Positions 44,386-53,600 of a stretch of 64,000 nucleotides of DNA are shown piece by piece. The notes under the pieces are model-generated. The model was not told the DNA's origin, did not search any database, and saw only the letters and a program-made list of their open reading frames with translations. The translations under genes were made by a program, and so were the position numbers. Within the stretch, counting starts at the first letter, position 1, and each line of letters starts with the position of its first letter. The DNA comes from CAZFUY01 sp964522445 (GTDB taxonomy: Bacteria; Pseudomonadota; Gammaproteobacteria; SZUA-229): contig CAZFUY010000004.1 in NCBI GenBank assembly GCA_964522445.1, forward strand, positions 1 to 64,000, read 5' to 3'.

Positions 44386-45536
44386 ACTTTTTCTTCTATC
44401 TTTACAAATTTCCAGGTAATAAAAAAAGCAAACAAGGCAGATAATGCAGCCAGATTAAAAATCACATCCGGTGTCGTCTGATCCCAGAAACGGCCACTCA
44501 TATAACTACCTACCGCACCACCTGCGCCAAAACTAATACTGGAATAAAGCGCCTGCCCCCTGCCCTGATATTTTCCTTTAAATAATTTATGAATCATATC
44601 TATGGCAACCGCATGATATAAACCAAAACTTGCAGCATGCAGTATCTGCGCAAATAAAATAATGGAAAAGAAATCCACAAAATGGCCGATTAAAAGCCAG
44701 CGTATTACGGTTAATGACAATGCCAGCATTAATAATGCACGTGGACCAAATTTTGGCATTAGTTTATACATATATAAAAACACCAGCACTTCAGCCATAA
44801 CACCCAGCGCCCATAACAAGCCAATTGTACTGCTGTCATAAAGCTGTTCTTTTAAGTAGATAGAATAAAACGTGTAATAAGGCCCATGGCTCATTTGCGC
44901 AAGAAAACACACCACTAACAGGGCTATGACTTTGGGCTGTTTAATAACATGAAAAATACTCACATGCTCTGTTTCTTGTTTTTGACGATGACTTTGCGGA
45001 ACAATAAAACTGATAAGCGCAATGCCAATATAAATAACAAAAACAACCTGCGGCACTAAAGAATATTCTTTGCTATCAAGATACTGGCCAAGCACAACAA
45101 CAGATAATATAAACCCCAGCGATCCCCATAAACGAATAACGCTGTATTTATTTGTATTGTCACCCAGATGATTCATAGTGATAGCCTCAAACTGAGGCAG
45201 GGAAGCATTCCAGAAAAAACTAAACACAGCCATCACCAGCGCCAGCCACCAGAAACTGGAATCAAAGAAAACACCGATAAAACTAATAGCAGATGCAACA
45301 GCAGCCAGACGAATAATAAGCATACTTCTGCCCGTATGATCAGCCATCCAGCTCCACAAATAAGGCGCAACAATTTTGGTAACCATAATGATAGCCATCA
45401 ATTCACCAATGGCACGCGCATCAAATTCTAAAGACTGTAAATACAATCCCCAATAGGGAACCAGTGCGCCTAAAGACGCAAAGTAGAAGAAATAAAAACC
45501 GGAGAGTCGCCAGTAGGGAACGGAGTTGGTTGACAT
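44382..45536 (-). CDS. MFS transporter of the HcaT/LacY-like group
   Basis: 384 residues, about 12 membrane helices. The start YWRLSGFYFFYFASLGALVPYW and the LWGSLGF segment of helix 5 are characteristic of the MFS_1-like group that includes the phenylpropionate permease HcaT and YcaD-like members. Substrate unknown. It lies upstream of no obvious pathway genes, but the aroC-MFS adjacency is found in other gammaproteobacteria. A repeat element separates it from aroC. Confidence 0.85.
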   Translation of the reverse strand: MSTNSVPYWRLSGFYFFYFASLGALVPYWGLYLQSLEFDARAIGELMAIIMVTKIVAPYLWSWMADHTGRSMLIIRLAAVASAISFIGVFFDSSFWWLALVMAVFSFFWNASLPQFEAITMNHLGDNTNKYSVIRLWGSLGFILSVVVLGQYLDSKEYSLVPQVVFVIYIGIALISFIVPQSHRQKQETEHVSIFHVIKQPKVIALLVVCFLAQMSHGPYYTFYSIYLKEQLYDSSTIGLLWALGVMAEVLVFLYMYKLMPKFGPRALLMLALSLTVIRWLLIGHFVDFFSIILFAQILHAASFGLYHAVAIDMIHKLFKGKYQGRGQALYSSISFGAGGAVGSYMSGRFWDQTTPDVIFNLAALSALFAFFITWKFVKIEEKV

Positions 45537-45551
45537 TTAAATCGAAACTTT

Positions 45552-45768
45552 AAAAGCAAAAGAAAACGCAAATGAACGCAAACAACGCCAATAAACGCAA
45601 ATAAAGAACAATGATATCTGGTTCCTATACCACCGCATGGGAATTCATATCTTCATACAAAACAACCTGAGCGGGTATTACCCACTCTGCAATTCTGCAA
45701 ACCTTAATTATTATCTGCACCCATTTGCGTTTATTTGCGTTCATTTGCGTTTTCTTTTGCTTTGCTTT
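45552..45768. repeat. Inverted-repeat element, AAAGCAAAAGAAAACGC family, copy 3
   Basis: Left arm at about 45552-45605 is nearly identical to copy 2; the inverted right arm is at about 45723-45768. The 115-base interior has no gene. It fills the 250-base gap between the MFS and aroC genes. Confidence 0.8.
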
Positions 45769-45788
45769 TTTCTTTTACACAATATCAG

Positions 45789-46889
45789 CTATTCTTCACC
45801 CGCAGGAATGATAGGCGTTTTACATTCTACATCACCGCATTGTGCTTTAAATCGCATAATGTGATCCATTAACACCAGTGCCAGCATCGCTTCACAAATA
45901 GGCGTGGCTCGAATACCGACACAGGGATCATGCCTGCCTTCCGTAATGACTTCCATTGGCTCACCATTAATATCCACACTGCGACCTGGCAAACGCAAAC
46001 TTGAAGTGGGTTTAAATGCGGTATGCACAACAATATTCTGACCCGACGTAATACCACCCAGAATACCTCCTGCATGGTTTGATAAAAAACCCTGCGGGGT
46101 TATTTCATCACGAAATTCTGTGCCTTTTGCTTCCACACATCCAAAACCACCACCAATTTCAACGCCCTTGGCTGCATTAATGCTCATCATGGCATAAGAA
46201 ACTTCTGCATCCATACGATCAAAAATGGGTTCACCTAACCCCGGGGGTACGCCTTCTGCTACCACCGAAATGCGCGCACCAACTGAATTACCTTCTTTAC
46301 GCAAAGCATCCATGTAGCTTTCCATTTCAGCCACTTTATCTGCATCGGCACAGAAAAAAGGATTTTCATGCACCTGATCCCAATCATGCTTTTCAGCTTT
46401 GATGGGGCCTAGCTGAGATAAATAACCACGAATTTTTATGCCATATAAATCTTTAAGGTATTTTTTGGCAATGCCACCCGCTGCTACTCGCATAGCTGTT
46501 TCACGTGCAGATGAGCGACCTCCACCACGGTAATCTCTAAAACCGTATTTCTGGTTGTAAGTGTAATCTGCATGACCGGGACGAAATGTATTTTTAATAT
46601 TGCCGTAATCTTTAGATCGCTGATCAGTATTTTCAATCATCAAACCAATAGGTGTGCCTGTGGTTTTGCCTTCAAATATGCCTGAAAGAATTCTCACCTG
46701 ATCAGGCTCTCGGCGCTGAGTCGTATGCCGTGAAGTTCCCGGACGACGGCGATCAAGATCATGCTGCAAATCAGCTTCTGATAATTCCAGGCCAGGAGGA
46801 CAACCGTCCACAATTGCCAGTAAAGCAGGACCATGGCTTTCACCACTTGTAGTCACTGTAAATAATTTACCCAGTGTATTTCCAGACAC
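45789..46889 (-). CDS. aroC: Chorismate synthase
   Basis: 366 residues. Last step of the shikimate pathway, needs reduced FMN. Family signatures: GESHGPALLAIVDGCPPG, the RRRPGTSRHTTQRREPD stretch, FRPGHADYTYNQKYGFRDYRGGGRSSARET and the C-terminal GRHDPCVGIRATP. It is divergent from the REC-kinase gene with a 128-base gap. Confidence 0.97.
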   Translation of the reverse strand: MSGNTLGKLFTVTTSGESHGPALLAIVDGCPPGLELSEADLQHDLDRRRPGTSRHTTQRREPDQVRILSGIFEGKTTGTPIGLMIENTDQRSKDYGNIKNTFRPGHADYTYNQKYGFRDYRGGGRSSARETAMRVAAGGIAKKYLKDLYGIKIRGYLSQLGPIKAEKHDWDQVHENPFFCADADKVAEMESYMDALRKEGNSVGARISVVAEGVPPGLGEPIFDRMDAEVSYAMMSINAAKGVEIGGGFGCVEAKGTEFRDEITPQGFLSNHAGGILGGITSGQNIVVHTAFKPTSSLRLPGRSVDINGEPMEVITEGRHDPCVGIRATPICEAMLALVLMDHIMRFKAQCGDVECKTPIIPAGEE

Positions 46890-47017
46890 GTTTTATAACC
46901 TCATACAAAATTCAGCTAAGATATTAACAAAAGTCATGGCTAGCGTCTTGTCAGTCGGGTGCATAAACCGATATAGTGGCAATTATGAGCTGGAAGATAA
47001 ATAACTAGAATTACAAT

Positions 47018-48124
47018 ATGACATTTACAACACCTGACATCCTCATAGTAGAAGATGAAGAACTCAACCGTGACATTATGGCGCGGCGTTTTCAAAACAA
47101 GAATTACAACATTCGCTTTGCAGTTAATGGGCAGGAAGCGCTCGACATGGTGGCCGCAAAGAAACCTGATCTAATCTTACTGGATGTTATGCTTCCAGAA
47201 ATTATGGGCATTCAGGTGCTTCATACCCTGCGTCAAAGTTACTCTATGGTTGAACTGCCTATTATTATGGTTACAGCCATTGATGAAGACCAACGCATTA
47301 TTCGCGCATTAGAACTTGGCGCAAGTGATTATGTTGCAAAACCCATTAATTTTCCGATTCTATTAGCACGCCTTCAAACTCAGTTGAGCCTAAAGCAACT
47401 TTCCGCCCTGAATACAGAATTTCTGGCAACAGCCAGCCATGATTTACGTAAACCTTTAACCATTATTCAGGATGTTGCAAATCAGTCACGACATAAACTG
47501 GCCAGTGGTCAGGAATACAGCATGAAAGAATACTTTGATGATATGACGCTGATAAGTAAGTCTGCTAATTATATGCAGGGTATTGCTGAATGTGTTCTTG
47601 ATATGCAGGCATCAGGTTTTGGTCAGATACGCCTGACCAGAGTACCTTTGCATGTTGAGTCTCTGGTTGATGAAGTACTGGAACGTAATCGCGAACATGC
47701 CAATAGCAAACAGATCACGCTGGTTAGCAAGCATTCATCTGAACGACTCATTGTGGATGCTGACCGCACTCGGATTTCACAGATACTGGATAACTGCGTT
47801 GGCAATGCTATTAAGTTTTGTTCATCCGGTGATCATGTCACACTAGCAATTAAACAGTTAGATAATAAAGTTTTTGTTGAAGTAAGTGACACAGGCCCCG
47901 GCTTAACAGAAAGTGACATGCAGGATCTATTTAAAAAAGATGTTAAGTTAAGCAACAAGCCCACTAATGGTGAGCCAAGCAACGGCCTGGGGCTACCCAT
48001 CTGTAAACAGTTAATTGAATTACATAAGGGTGAAATTGGTGCTTACAACAATGAAGATAAAGGTACTACCTTCTGGTTCTCTTTGCCTAAATTCAAATTA
48101 AAGACAATAAATCTGGAAGACTAG
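47018..48124 (+). CDS. Soluble receiver-histidine kinase hybrid (REC first)
   Basis: 368 residues without membrane helices. Receiver domain at about 5-122 with phospho-acceptor D56 (LLDVMLP) and a switch lysine in VAKPI, followed directly by HisKA with H141 in ATASHDLRKPL and a HATPase domain (DNCVGNAIKF, SDTGPGL, NGLGLPICKQL). This order suggests a second-tier kinase whose activity is set by phosphorylation from another kinase. The partner is not nearby; the convergent GGDEF-EAL gene 19 bases away has no receiver domain. Confidence 0.9.
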   Translation: MTFTTPDILIVEDEELNRDIMARRFQNKNYNIRFAVNGQEALDMVAAKKPDLILLDVMLPEIMGIQVLHTLRQSYSMVELPIIMVTAIDEDQRIIRALELGASDYVAKPINFPILLARLQTQLSLKQLSALNTEFLATASHDLRKPLTIIQDVANQSRHKLASGQEYSMKEYFDDMTLISKSANYMQGIAECVLDMQASGFGQIRLTRVPLHVESLVDEVLERNREHANSKQITLVSKHSSERLIVDADRTRISQILDNCVGNAIKFCSSGDHVTLAIKQLDNKVFVEVSDTGPGLTESDMQDLFKKDVKLSNKPTNGEPSNGLGLPICKQLIELHKGEIGAYNNEDKGTTFWFSLPKFKLKTINLED

Positions 48125-48143
48125 AAAAATATTAAAATCAATA

Positions 48144-50201
48144 TTAACCCGTAGATTCTAACCAGCTATTTACATCTTCTTCCTCTAGCGGTTTACTAAA
48201 GAAGTAACCCTGTATTATCCGACCCGACATTTCTTTTATTTTTGAAAGTTCTTCTTCTGTTTCTACTCCTTCAAAAATATTGTTTATACCTAAGCTATTG
48301 CTCATATTAACAATGGCATTGACAATACTTTCAAGCCCCTTGTTTTTATCAATATCTTTAACAAACACTCTATCAATTTTAATAATATCAATAGGAAGCT
48401 GTGTTAAATAACTCATCGACGTATAACCTGTACCAAAATCATCCAGCGCAATTGCACAACCCGTTAACTGTAACTCACTCAGAAAAATCTTTGTCTGTTC
48501 AAAATCATTAATTAATAATGATTCTGTTATTTCAAATTTCAGCTGTGCCGGATTAAGACCTGTTTTATCTATTACTTTACGAATATATTTAATTAAATCC
48601 AGATTATTACATTGCAATACGGATAGATTCACCGCAACACTTATATGAGAATATTCCAGTGACTGAATAAATTTAGCTACTTCATAAATAAGCCATTTAC
48701 CAACTGAATAAATTAGCCCTGTTTCTTCCAGCAAAGGCACAAACTGAACTGGAGACACCTGACCCAACTCTGAATTATTCCATCGTAACAACGCCTCAAA
48801 ACCAACAGTTTTCCCTGTCTCACAATCAACCTGAGGCTGGTAGACAATATAAAATTCACGGTTATCAAGCGCCGTATGTAAATGATTTTCCAGAAAAAGC
48901 CGATCACGTAACTGGTTTGACATATTTTCATCATAAAAATAAAAACGATTACCACCGGCTTTTTTCGCATTATACATTGCAGTATCTGCATTCCTTATCA
49001 GATCAACGGGATCAGTGGCATCAAACGGATAAAGACTGATGCCAATGCTACAGCCTATATGTATTTGGTGAGACTTAATTTCAAATGTTTCCGATAGCAG
49101 TAAAATAATTTTCTTGGCAATCTTGATGATTTTCTTGCTATCGAACACCTGCTCTATTACAACAACAAATTCATCGCCTCCATTACGAGCAACTGTATCT
49201 TCCCTTCTCAGTCCACGAAGCAACCTGATAGATACCTCCTGTAATAACAGATCGCCAATAGAATGACCCAGGCTATCATTTATATTTTTAAACCGATCAA
49301 GATCCAGAAATAAAACAGCTACTTGCATACCTGTACGACCACAGGCAATAGCGGCATGCTGAATACGATCCAGCAATAAGCTTTTATTGGGTAAATCAGT
49401 TAGTTCATCATGCCAGGCAATGTGCTGTAAATTTTCTTCTGCTAATTCTCTTTCGGAAATTTCCTTTTTAAGGCTTGCGTTAATTAATGTTAACTCTTTT
49501 GTTCGCTCTTCAACTTTTTCTTTTAATTGATGCCTGTGTTTTTCCAGTTGTTCCTGAACCTGTGTTCGTTGTTCTATTTCAACATTAAGCTCCTGGATAA
49601 GATTTTTATTTTCAAACTGAAACTGAATTTCCTGCTTCCTGGCTTTATTGATACCTGCCGCCGTATAAACAATAAAACCTGCAAATACAATTACTGCCAT
49701 ACCGAGATACTGGCTATACACTCCCTCTATATTAATCAATGCAAAGAAAACACCTATGATCTGAGGAATAATAAATGCCAGAAAAGCCGGAAACCATGTT
49801 GATGATGTAAAAATACTTCCTGAGATTAATCCAAAATTAATTAAAAGTATCAGATTACGAATATCACTATTGGTTGTTGCATACTGCATAAGGGCAACCC
49901 CTCCCCAGCAACACCCCATTAGTAATGTAATCCAGAAATATTTATGTAGCGTTTTTTCAGTATTACCATGATTCACATGAAGATGAACAGAAGAAAGATA
50001 ACGTTTTGAAACAAATATACGCAGAATAGAAAGTACAGAAATAGTGATTAATAATGAAACAATAGAAAGGTTATTTTGTAATGCAATACCTACAAGTACA
50101 GCACACAGAACATTTGCCACACCGGCCGCACTGGCACTGCTAAAAAGCAGATAAACTTGCTTGTCCAGTATTTCACTGGTGGTAACTTTAAATCCATTCA
50201 T
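48144..50201 (-). CDS. Membrane GGDEF-EAL cyclic di-GMP protein
   Basis: 685 residues. N-terminal membrane sensor of about six helices (about 20-190), a long coiled coil (about 190-265), GGDEF (about 275-430, intact RNGGDEF) and EAL (about 440-680). The EAL part keeps FEALLRW, FEITES, DDFGTGYTS, IKIDR, EGVETEEE and QGYFFSKP, so both synthesis and breakdown of cyclic di-GMP are possible. It lies convergent to the REC-kinase and upstream of nothing obvious in an operon. Confidence 0.93.
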   Translation of the reverse strand: MNGFKVTTSEILDKQVYLLFSSASAAGVANVLCAVLVGIALQNNLSIVSLLITISVLSILRIFVSKRYLSSVHLHVNHGNTEKTLHKYFWITLLMGCCWGGVALMQYATTNSDIRNLILLINFGLISGSIFTSSTWFPAFLAFIIPQIIGVFFALINIEGVYSQYLGMAVIVFAGFIVYTAAGINKARKQEIQFQFENKNLIQELNVEIEQRTQVQEQLEKHRHQLKEKVEERTKELTLINASLKKEISERELAEENLQHIAWHDELTDLPNKSLLLDRIQHAAIACGRTGMQVAVLFLDLDRFKNINDSLGHSIGDLLLQEVSIRLLRGLRREDTVARNGGDEFVVVIEQVFDSKKIIKIAKKIILLLSETFEIKSHQIHIGCSIGISLYPFDATDPVDLIRNADTAMYNAKKAGGNRFYFYDENMSNQLRDRLFLENHLHTALDNREFYIVYQPQVDCETGKTVGFEALLRWNNSELGQVSPVQFVPLLEETGLIYSVGKWLIYEVAKFIQSLEYSHISVAVNLSVLQCNNLDLIKYIRKVIDKTGLNPAQLKFEITESLLINDFEQTKIFLSELQLTGCAIALDDFGTGYTSMSYLTQLPIDIIKIDRVFVKDIDKNKGLESIVNAIVNMSNSLGINNIFEGVETEEELSKIKEMSGRIIQGYFFSKPLEEEDVNSWLESTG

Positions 50202-50285
50202 AATGGCTAAAAAGTATAGATCATAAAAACAGTGATAGCTGATAAAACACAGCTTTTAAAATTAACCTGAATACTCTGAAAACAG

Positions 50286-51194
50286 TCAGGCAAAAAACTC
50301 ATCCAGCTGTTCTGCGGTCAATAAAAACACACCGCTACCACCATGCTCAAATTCCAGCCAGTAGAAAGGCACATGAGGAAATTTCTCCTGCAGGGCATAA
50401 TGTGAATTTCCAACTTCAACAACCAGAATACCGCTATCGGTTAGAAAATCACGCGCCTGCTGTAGCATAGGAATTACCAGCTCAAGACCATCATCACCCG
50501 CAGCCAGCCCCAGCTCGGGCTCATGTAAATATTCATCTGGCAAATCTGCCATATCTTCTGCATCTACATAAGGTGGATTGCTAACTATAATGTCATATTT
50601 ACGGGGTGGCACTGCACTGAATAAGTCAGATTCAATAACACTTACTCGATCCTGTAATTCATGATCATCCACATTACGCTGCGCAATTTGCAAAGCACCG
50701 GGGGAGATATCAACCGCATCCACATCCGCCCAGTCAAAAGCATACGCACAGGCAATTGCAATACAGCCACTGCCGGTACATAAGTCCAGAATACTATCGA
50801 CCTGCTCAGCTTCAACCCAGGGTTCAAATTGCTGCTCAATTAATTCAGCAATGGGAGACCGTGGCACAAGAACATGATCATCCACATAGAATTTTAATCC
50901 TGCAAACCAGGCTTCATGCGTCAGGTAGGCAGCGGGTTTGCGTGATTCAATTCTCTGCTGTAATAATTGAATAAGCTGAATTTTTTCTTTCTGAGTCAGC
51001 CGAGTATCAAAATAATCAGCAGGAAAATCATGCGGCAGATGCAGCGCATATAAACACAGGTAAACCGCTTCATCGAGCGCAGAACTCATGCCATGCCCAT
51101 AAAAAAGCTCCGCTTCATTAAATCGGCTAACAGCCCAACGAATACAGTCTTTTAGTGTAAAAAGTTGCTCAGCAAGCTGTTCTGGTTTGGCCAT
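50286..51194 (-). CDS. prmB: 50S ribosomal protein L3 glutamine methyltransferase
   Basis: About 302 residues. Methylates a glutamine of ribosomal protein L3 using SAM. The N-terminal helical domain (CIRWAVSRFNEAELFYGHG) and the SAM fold with DLCTGSGCIAIA and the catalytic SNPPYVD are clear; the YGHG and HEPELGLAAGDDGL segments separate it from PrmC. The ATG at 51194 is preferred by comparison with E. coli PrmB, though one at 51209 is also possible. It is divergent from the copper chaperone gene. Confidence 0.93.
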   Translation of the reverse strand: MAKPEQLAEQLFTLKDCIRWAVSRFNEAELFYGHGMSSALDEAVYLCLYALHLPHDFPADYFDTRLTQKEKIQLIQLLQQRIESRKPAAYLTHEAWFAGLKFYVDDHVLVPRSPIAELIEQQFEPWVEAEQVDSILDLCTGSGCIAIACAYAFDWADVDAVDISPGALQIAQRNVDDHELQDRVSVIESDLFSAVPPRKYDIIVSNPPYVDAEDMADLPDEYLHEPELGLAAGDDGLELVIPMLQQARDFLTDSGILVVEVGNSHYALQEKFPHVPFYWLEFEHGGSGVFLLTAEQLDEFFA

Positions 51195-51246
51195 AGGATT
51201 AGATCTCATTTATAATCACAAATTCATTTTAATTGGGAGCAAGCTC

Positions 51247-51726
51247 TTGTCCAGGATATTACCCGTTATAAATCTGCTTTTATTATGCCTTTTTTCAGCC
51301 AGCGTGTATGCAGACCAGACATTAAGTATTGAAAACGCATGGATACCTGAAGCACCACCAGGCACAAGTGTGATGGCAGGTTACATGACTATTAAAAACA
51401 ACTCTAATAAATCAATTGATATAATTTCCATATCAAGTCCCAGTTTTAAAGCAGTTGAAATGCATTTATCAAAAGAAGTCGATGGCATTGCTAAAATGTT
51501 GCCACAAAAAAAACTGACTATTCCAGCCAGTCAACAACTGATTCTTAAATCTGGAAGCTATCATCTTATGCTAATAAAACCTGTCTCACGATTAACTGAC
51601 GGCCAATCTGCAACTCTCAACTTTTCTTTAAGCAATAAAAAAACACTGGATATAAAAATACCCGTTAAAAGATCCATTCAAAGAACCATGAAATGTGGTG
51701 CAGGAAAATGCGGCGGTGGAAGATAA
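51247..51726 (+). CDS. Periplasmic copper chaperone PCu(A)C
   Basis: About 160 residues. The start is a TTG at 51247 with GGGAG 7 bases upstream, giving a signal peptide cut near VYADQT. The mature domain holds the exact PCu(A)C copper site H-x10-M-x21-H-x-M (MHLSKEVDGIAKM ... YHLM). These proteins deliver Cu(I) to the CuA centre of cytochrome oxidase or act in copper handling. The tail MKCGAGKCGGGR adds two cysteines, unusual and possibly another copper site. It lies 3 bases before psd. An open frame back to 51187 would overlap prmB and is not needed. Confidence 0.88.
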   Translation: MSRILPVINLLLLCLFSASVYADQTLSIENAWIPEAPPGTSVMAGYMTIKNNSNKSIDIISISSPSFKAVEMHLSKEVDGIAKMLPQKKLTIPASQQLILKSGSYHLMLIKPVSRLTDGQSATLNFSLSNKKTLDIKIPVKRSIQRTMKCGAGKCGGGR

Positions 51727-51729
51727 AAA

Positions 51730-52611
51730 ATGAACTCCAGCCTGTCTGATTACTTAAAATCTCTGCCTTTTTATTTTATCCCACATCATTTTATATCATG
51801 GCTAATTTTTCATTTAGCACGAGTTGAGTGGACACCGATAAAAAACCTGTCTCTCAAAATTTACCTTTCTTTACATCAGGTTAATATGCAGGAAGCTGAA
51901 CAGACCGATCCCTTTGCATATAAAAATCTTAATGCATTTTTTACCCGCTCACTTAAAGCGGGAGCAAGACCTTTTGCAGAAGGCGAAAACACATTATTGA
52001 GCCCGGTTGATGGCGCGGTGAGTCAGGCACAGGCAATAAAAAATGGCCGTATTTTTCAGGCCAAAGGTAAAGACTACAGTTTATTAGAACTGGTTGGCGG
52101 CATTAACGAACTGGCACAGCCTTTTGAAAAAGGAAAATTCGCTACTATTTATTTATCACCCAGAGATTATCATCGCATCCACATGCCATTAGCAGGCAAA
52201 CTAACAGACATGGTTTACGTTCCAGGCAGATTATTTAGTGTTGCGCCACATACTGCAAAAGTGATTCCCCGTTTATTTGCACGCAATGAACGTCTGGTAT
52301 GTAAATTCGATACAGATGCAGGATCAATGATTATGGTATTAGTCGGTGCAATTAATGTTTCAGCCATTGATACCGTGTGGGCAGGCTCGGTAACACCACC
52401 CAGTAAAAACAGAATTATTCACACGCAATATAATAAAGGTGAAGGTGAAGTTGAACTGGATAAAGGCGCTGAAATGGGGCGATTTAATTTAGGTTCAACG
52501 GTGATCATGTTACTGGGTGAAAATGTGGAATTAGATAATGCTATTCAACCGGGGAATATTACTCGGCTTGGGCAGGCTTTGGGAAGTTTTAAAGCATTAG
52601 CCCACAAATGA
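51730..52611 (+). CDS. psd: Phosphatidylserine decarboxylase proenzyme
   Basis: 293 residues. Makes phosphatidylethanolamine in the inner membrane. The self-cleavage motif LGST is at 254-257, with Ser256 becoming the pyruvoyl group of the alpha chain; the VDGAVSQ and YHRIHMP segments are also typical. It is transcribed with the copper chaperone gene and followed by a strong terminator. Confidence 0.96.
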   Translation: MNSSLSDYLKSLPFYFIPHHFISWLIFHLARVEWTPIKNLSLKIYLSLHQVNMQEAEQTDPFAYKNLNAFFTRSLKAGARPFAEGENTLLSPVDGAVSQAQAIKNGRIFQAKGKDYSLLELVGGINELAQPFEKGKFATIYLSPRDYHRIHMPLAGKLTDMVYVPGRLFSVAPHTAKVIPRLFARNERLVCKFDTDAGSMIMVLVGAINVSAIDTVWAGSVTPPSKNRIIHTQYNKGEGEVELDKGAEMGRFNLGSTVIMLLGENVELDNAIQPGNITRLGQALGSFKALAHK

Positions 52612-52638
52612 ACAAAAATAGACGCAAGATTTATTTTT

Positions 52639-52661
52639 TGCCCCCCTCATGGGGGCATTTT
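52639..52661 (+). terminator. Rho-independent terminator after psd
   Basis: Stem TGCCCCC/GGGGGCA with a 5-base loop followed by TTTTCT, 28 bases after the psd stop. Confidence 0.87.
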
Positions 52662-52682
52662 CTATTAAGCAAAAAAGATCAT

Positions 52683-53204
52683 ATGAAAAACATCTCTAAT
52701 TTTATAATATTATGTCTAGTAAGTTTTAATGCTTATGCCACACAAGCAGAATCGATTAGAGTAAATAATGAAATAAAAGACGAACACAGAGGCGCAGGAA
52801 TTTCTATAGTCTTCAAACAATGGAATAGAAATTCACTCCCTGTCACATATGGAGGGCTAAGCATAAACACATTAAAATCTAATTTTCCTCTAGAAAAAGA
52901 AAATAGAAATCAAATTTACCCCGTCTATGTTTTTATGGGCATTACATTAAACTACCCTATTTCACCATTCTTAGAGCTTGGGATGGATCTTGGTGACGCA
53001 TTAGAAGATAAAATATTTGAAGGAGACTTCTTAGAAGTCGATATTTATTATTCTTATGGATTAACAATTACATATAAAAAAGCATTTGACCTCTCACTTT
53101 ATCATAAGACTTATGATTTATACTTTAGTGAATTTGCAGACACTAGAATACAAAACGCTAATATTGATATCACAGGCATAAGCATCTCATTTTACCTAAA
53201 ATAA
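52683..53204 (+). CDS. Secreted beta-rich protein of unknown function
   Basis: About 173 residues from the ATG at 52683. The start gives a signal peptide (KNISNFIILCLVSFNAYA). The remainder is rich in alternating aromatic and polar residues, for example VYVFMGITLNYPISPFLELG and DIYYSYGLTITYK, and ends ITGISISFYLK with a C-terminal aromatic residue near the end, suggesting a small outer-membrane barrel. I do not recognise the family. The open frame extends upstream to 52608 but passes through the psd terminator, so the later start is favoured. Very AT-rich compared with its neighbours. Confidence 0.6.
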   Translation: MKNISNFIILCLVSFNAYATQAESIRVNNEIKDEHRGAGISIVFKQWNRNSLPVTYGGLSINTLKSNFPLEKENRNQIYPVYVFMGITLNYPISPFLELGMDLGDALEDKIFEGDFLEVDIYYSYGLTITYKKAFDLSLYHKTYDLYFSEFADTRIQNANIDITGISISFYLK

Positions 53205-53600
53205 AAACACATAACTCAACGACTATGAACTGAAAGTCCATAGCTTGCTTTAATAACGATTGAGAATTGTTCTGCTAGTGTCAAAAAAATCTTAAATCCT
53301 GAGACACTGTATATTATGTCATCCCTCGGCTGCGCTTGGGATGACATAAAAACACTAAAGTCTTGCATTAAAAATGCATAATTTTAACTAGCGCCCTGGG
53401 ACAATAAAAATATCGAAAGGGTCGGTGACAATGCCAGTAAGTTAAGAAAAACTCATATCATTGTAGGGTGCGCCGTGCGCACAGCGCACCCTACTTATGA
53501 CAAAAACGTTTAACTTACTAACATTAACTCCAGGCCCATCATAATTCCTGCTTTTATTTACGTGCATTCGCGCTCATTTTCGAACTAATTCTTTTGACTC
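53205..53600. repeat. 396-base intergenic region packed with repeats
   Basis: No gene is seen. In order it holds a CTAGTGTC-to-CCTGG-ACAATA element (53275-53410) with an inner TTATGTCATCCC/GGGATGACATAA hairpin (53314-53349), and a nested palindrome at 53436-53519. That palindrome has outer arms AGTAAGTTAA/TTAACTTACT and inner arms GTAGGGTGCGC/GCGCACCCTAC. A decayed arm of the AAAGCAAAAGAAAACGC family follows (about 53548-53596). Confidence 0.75.

Noticed and set aside
21682..45768. CRISPR-like direct repeats
   Set aside because: The repeats are dispersed inverted pairs between unrelated genes, without regular spacers or cas genes.
51187..51246. Longer N-terminus of the copper chaperone starting inside prmB
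   Set aside because: It would place 20 polar residues before the signal peptide and has no ribosome site, whereas TTG at 51247 has GGGAG at the right distance.
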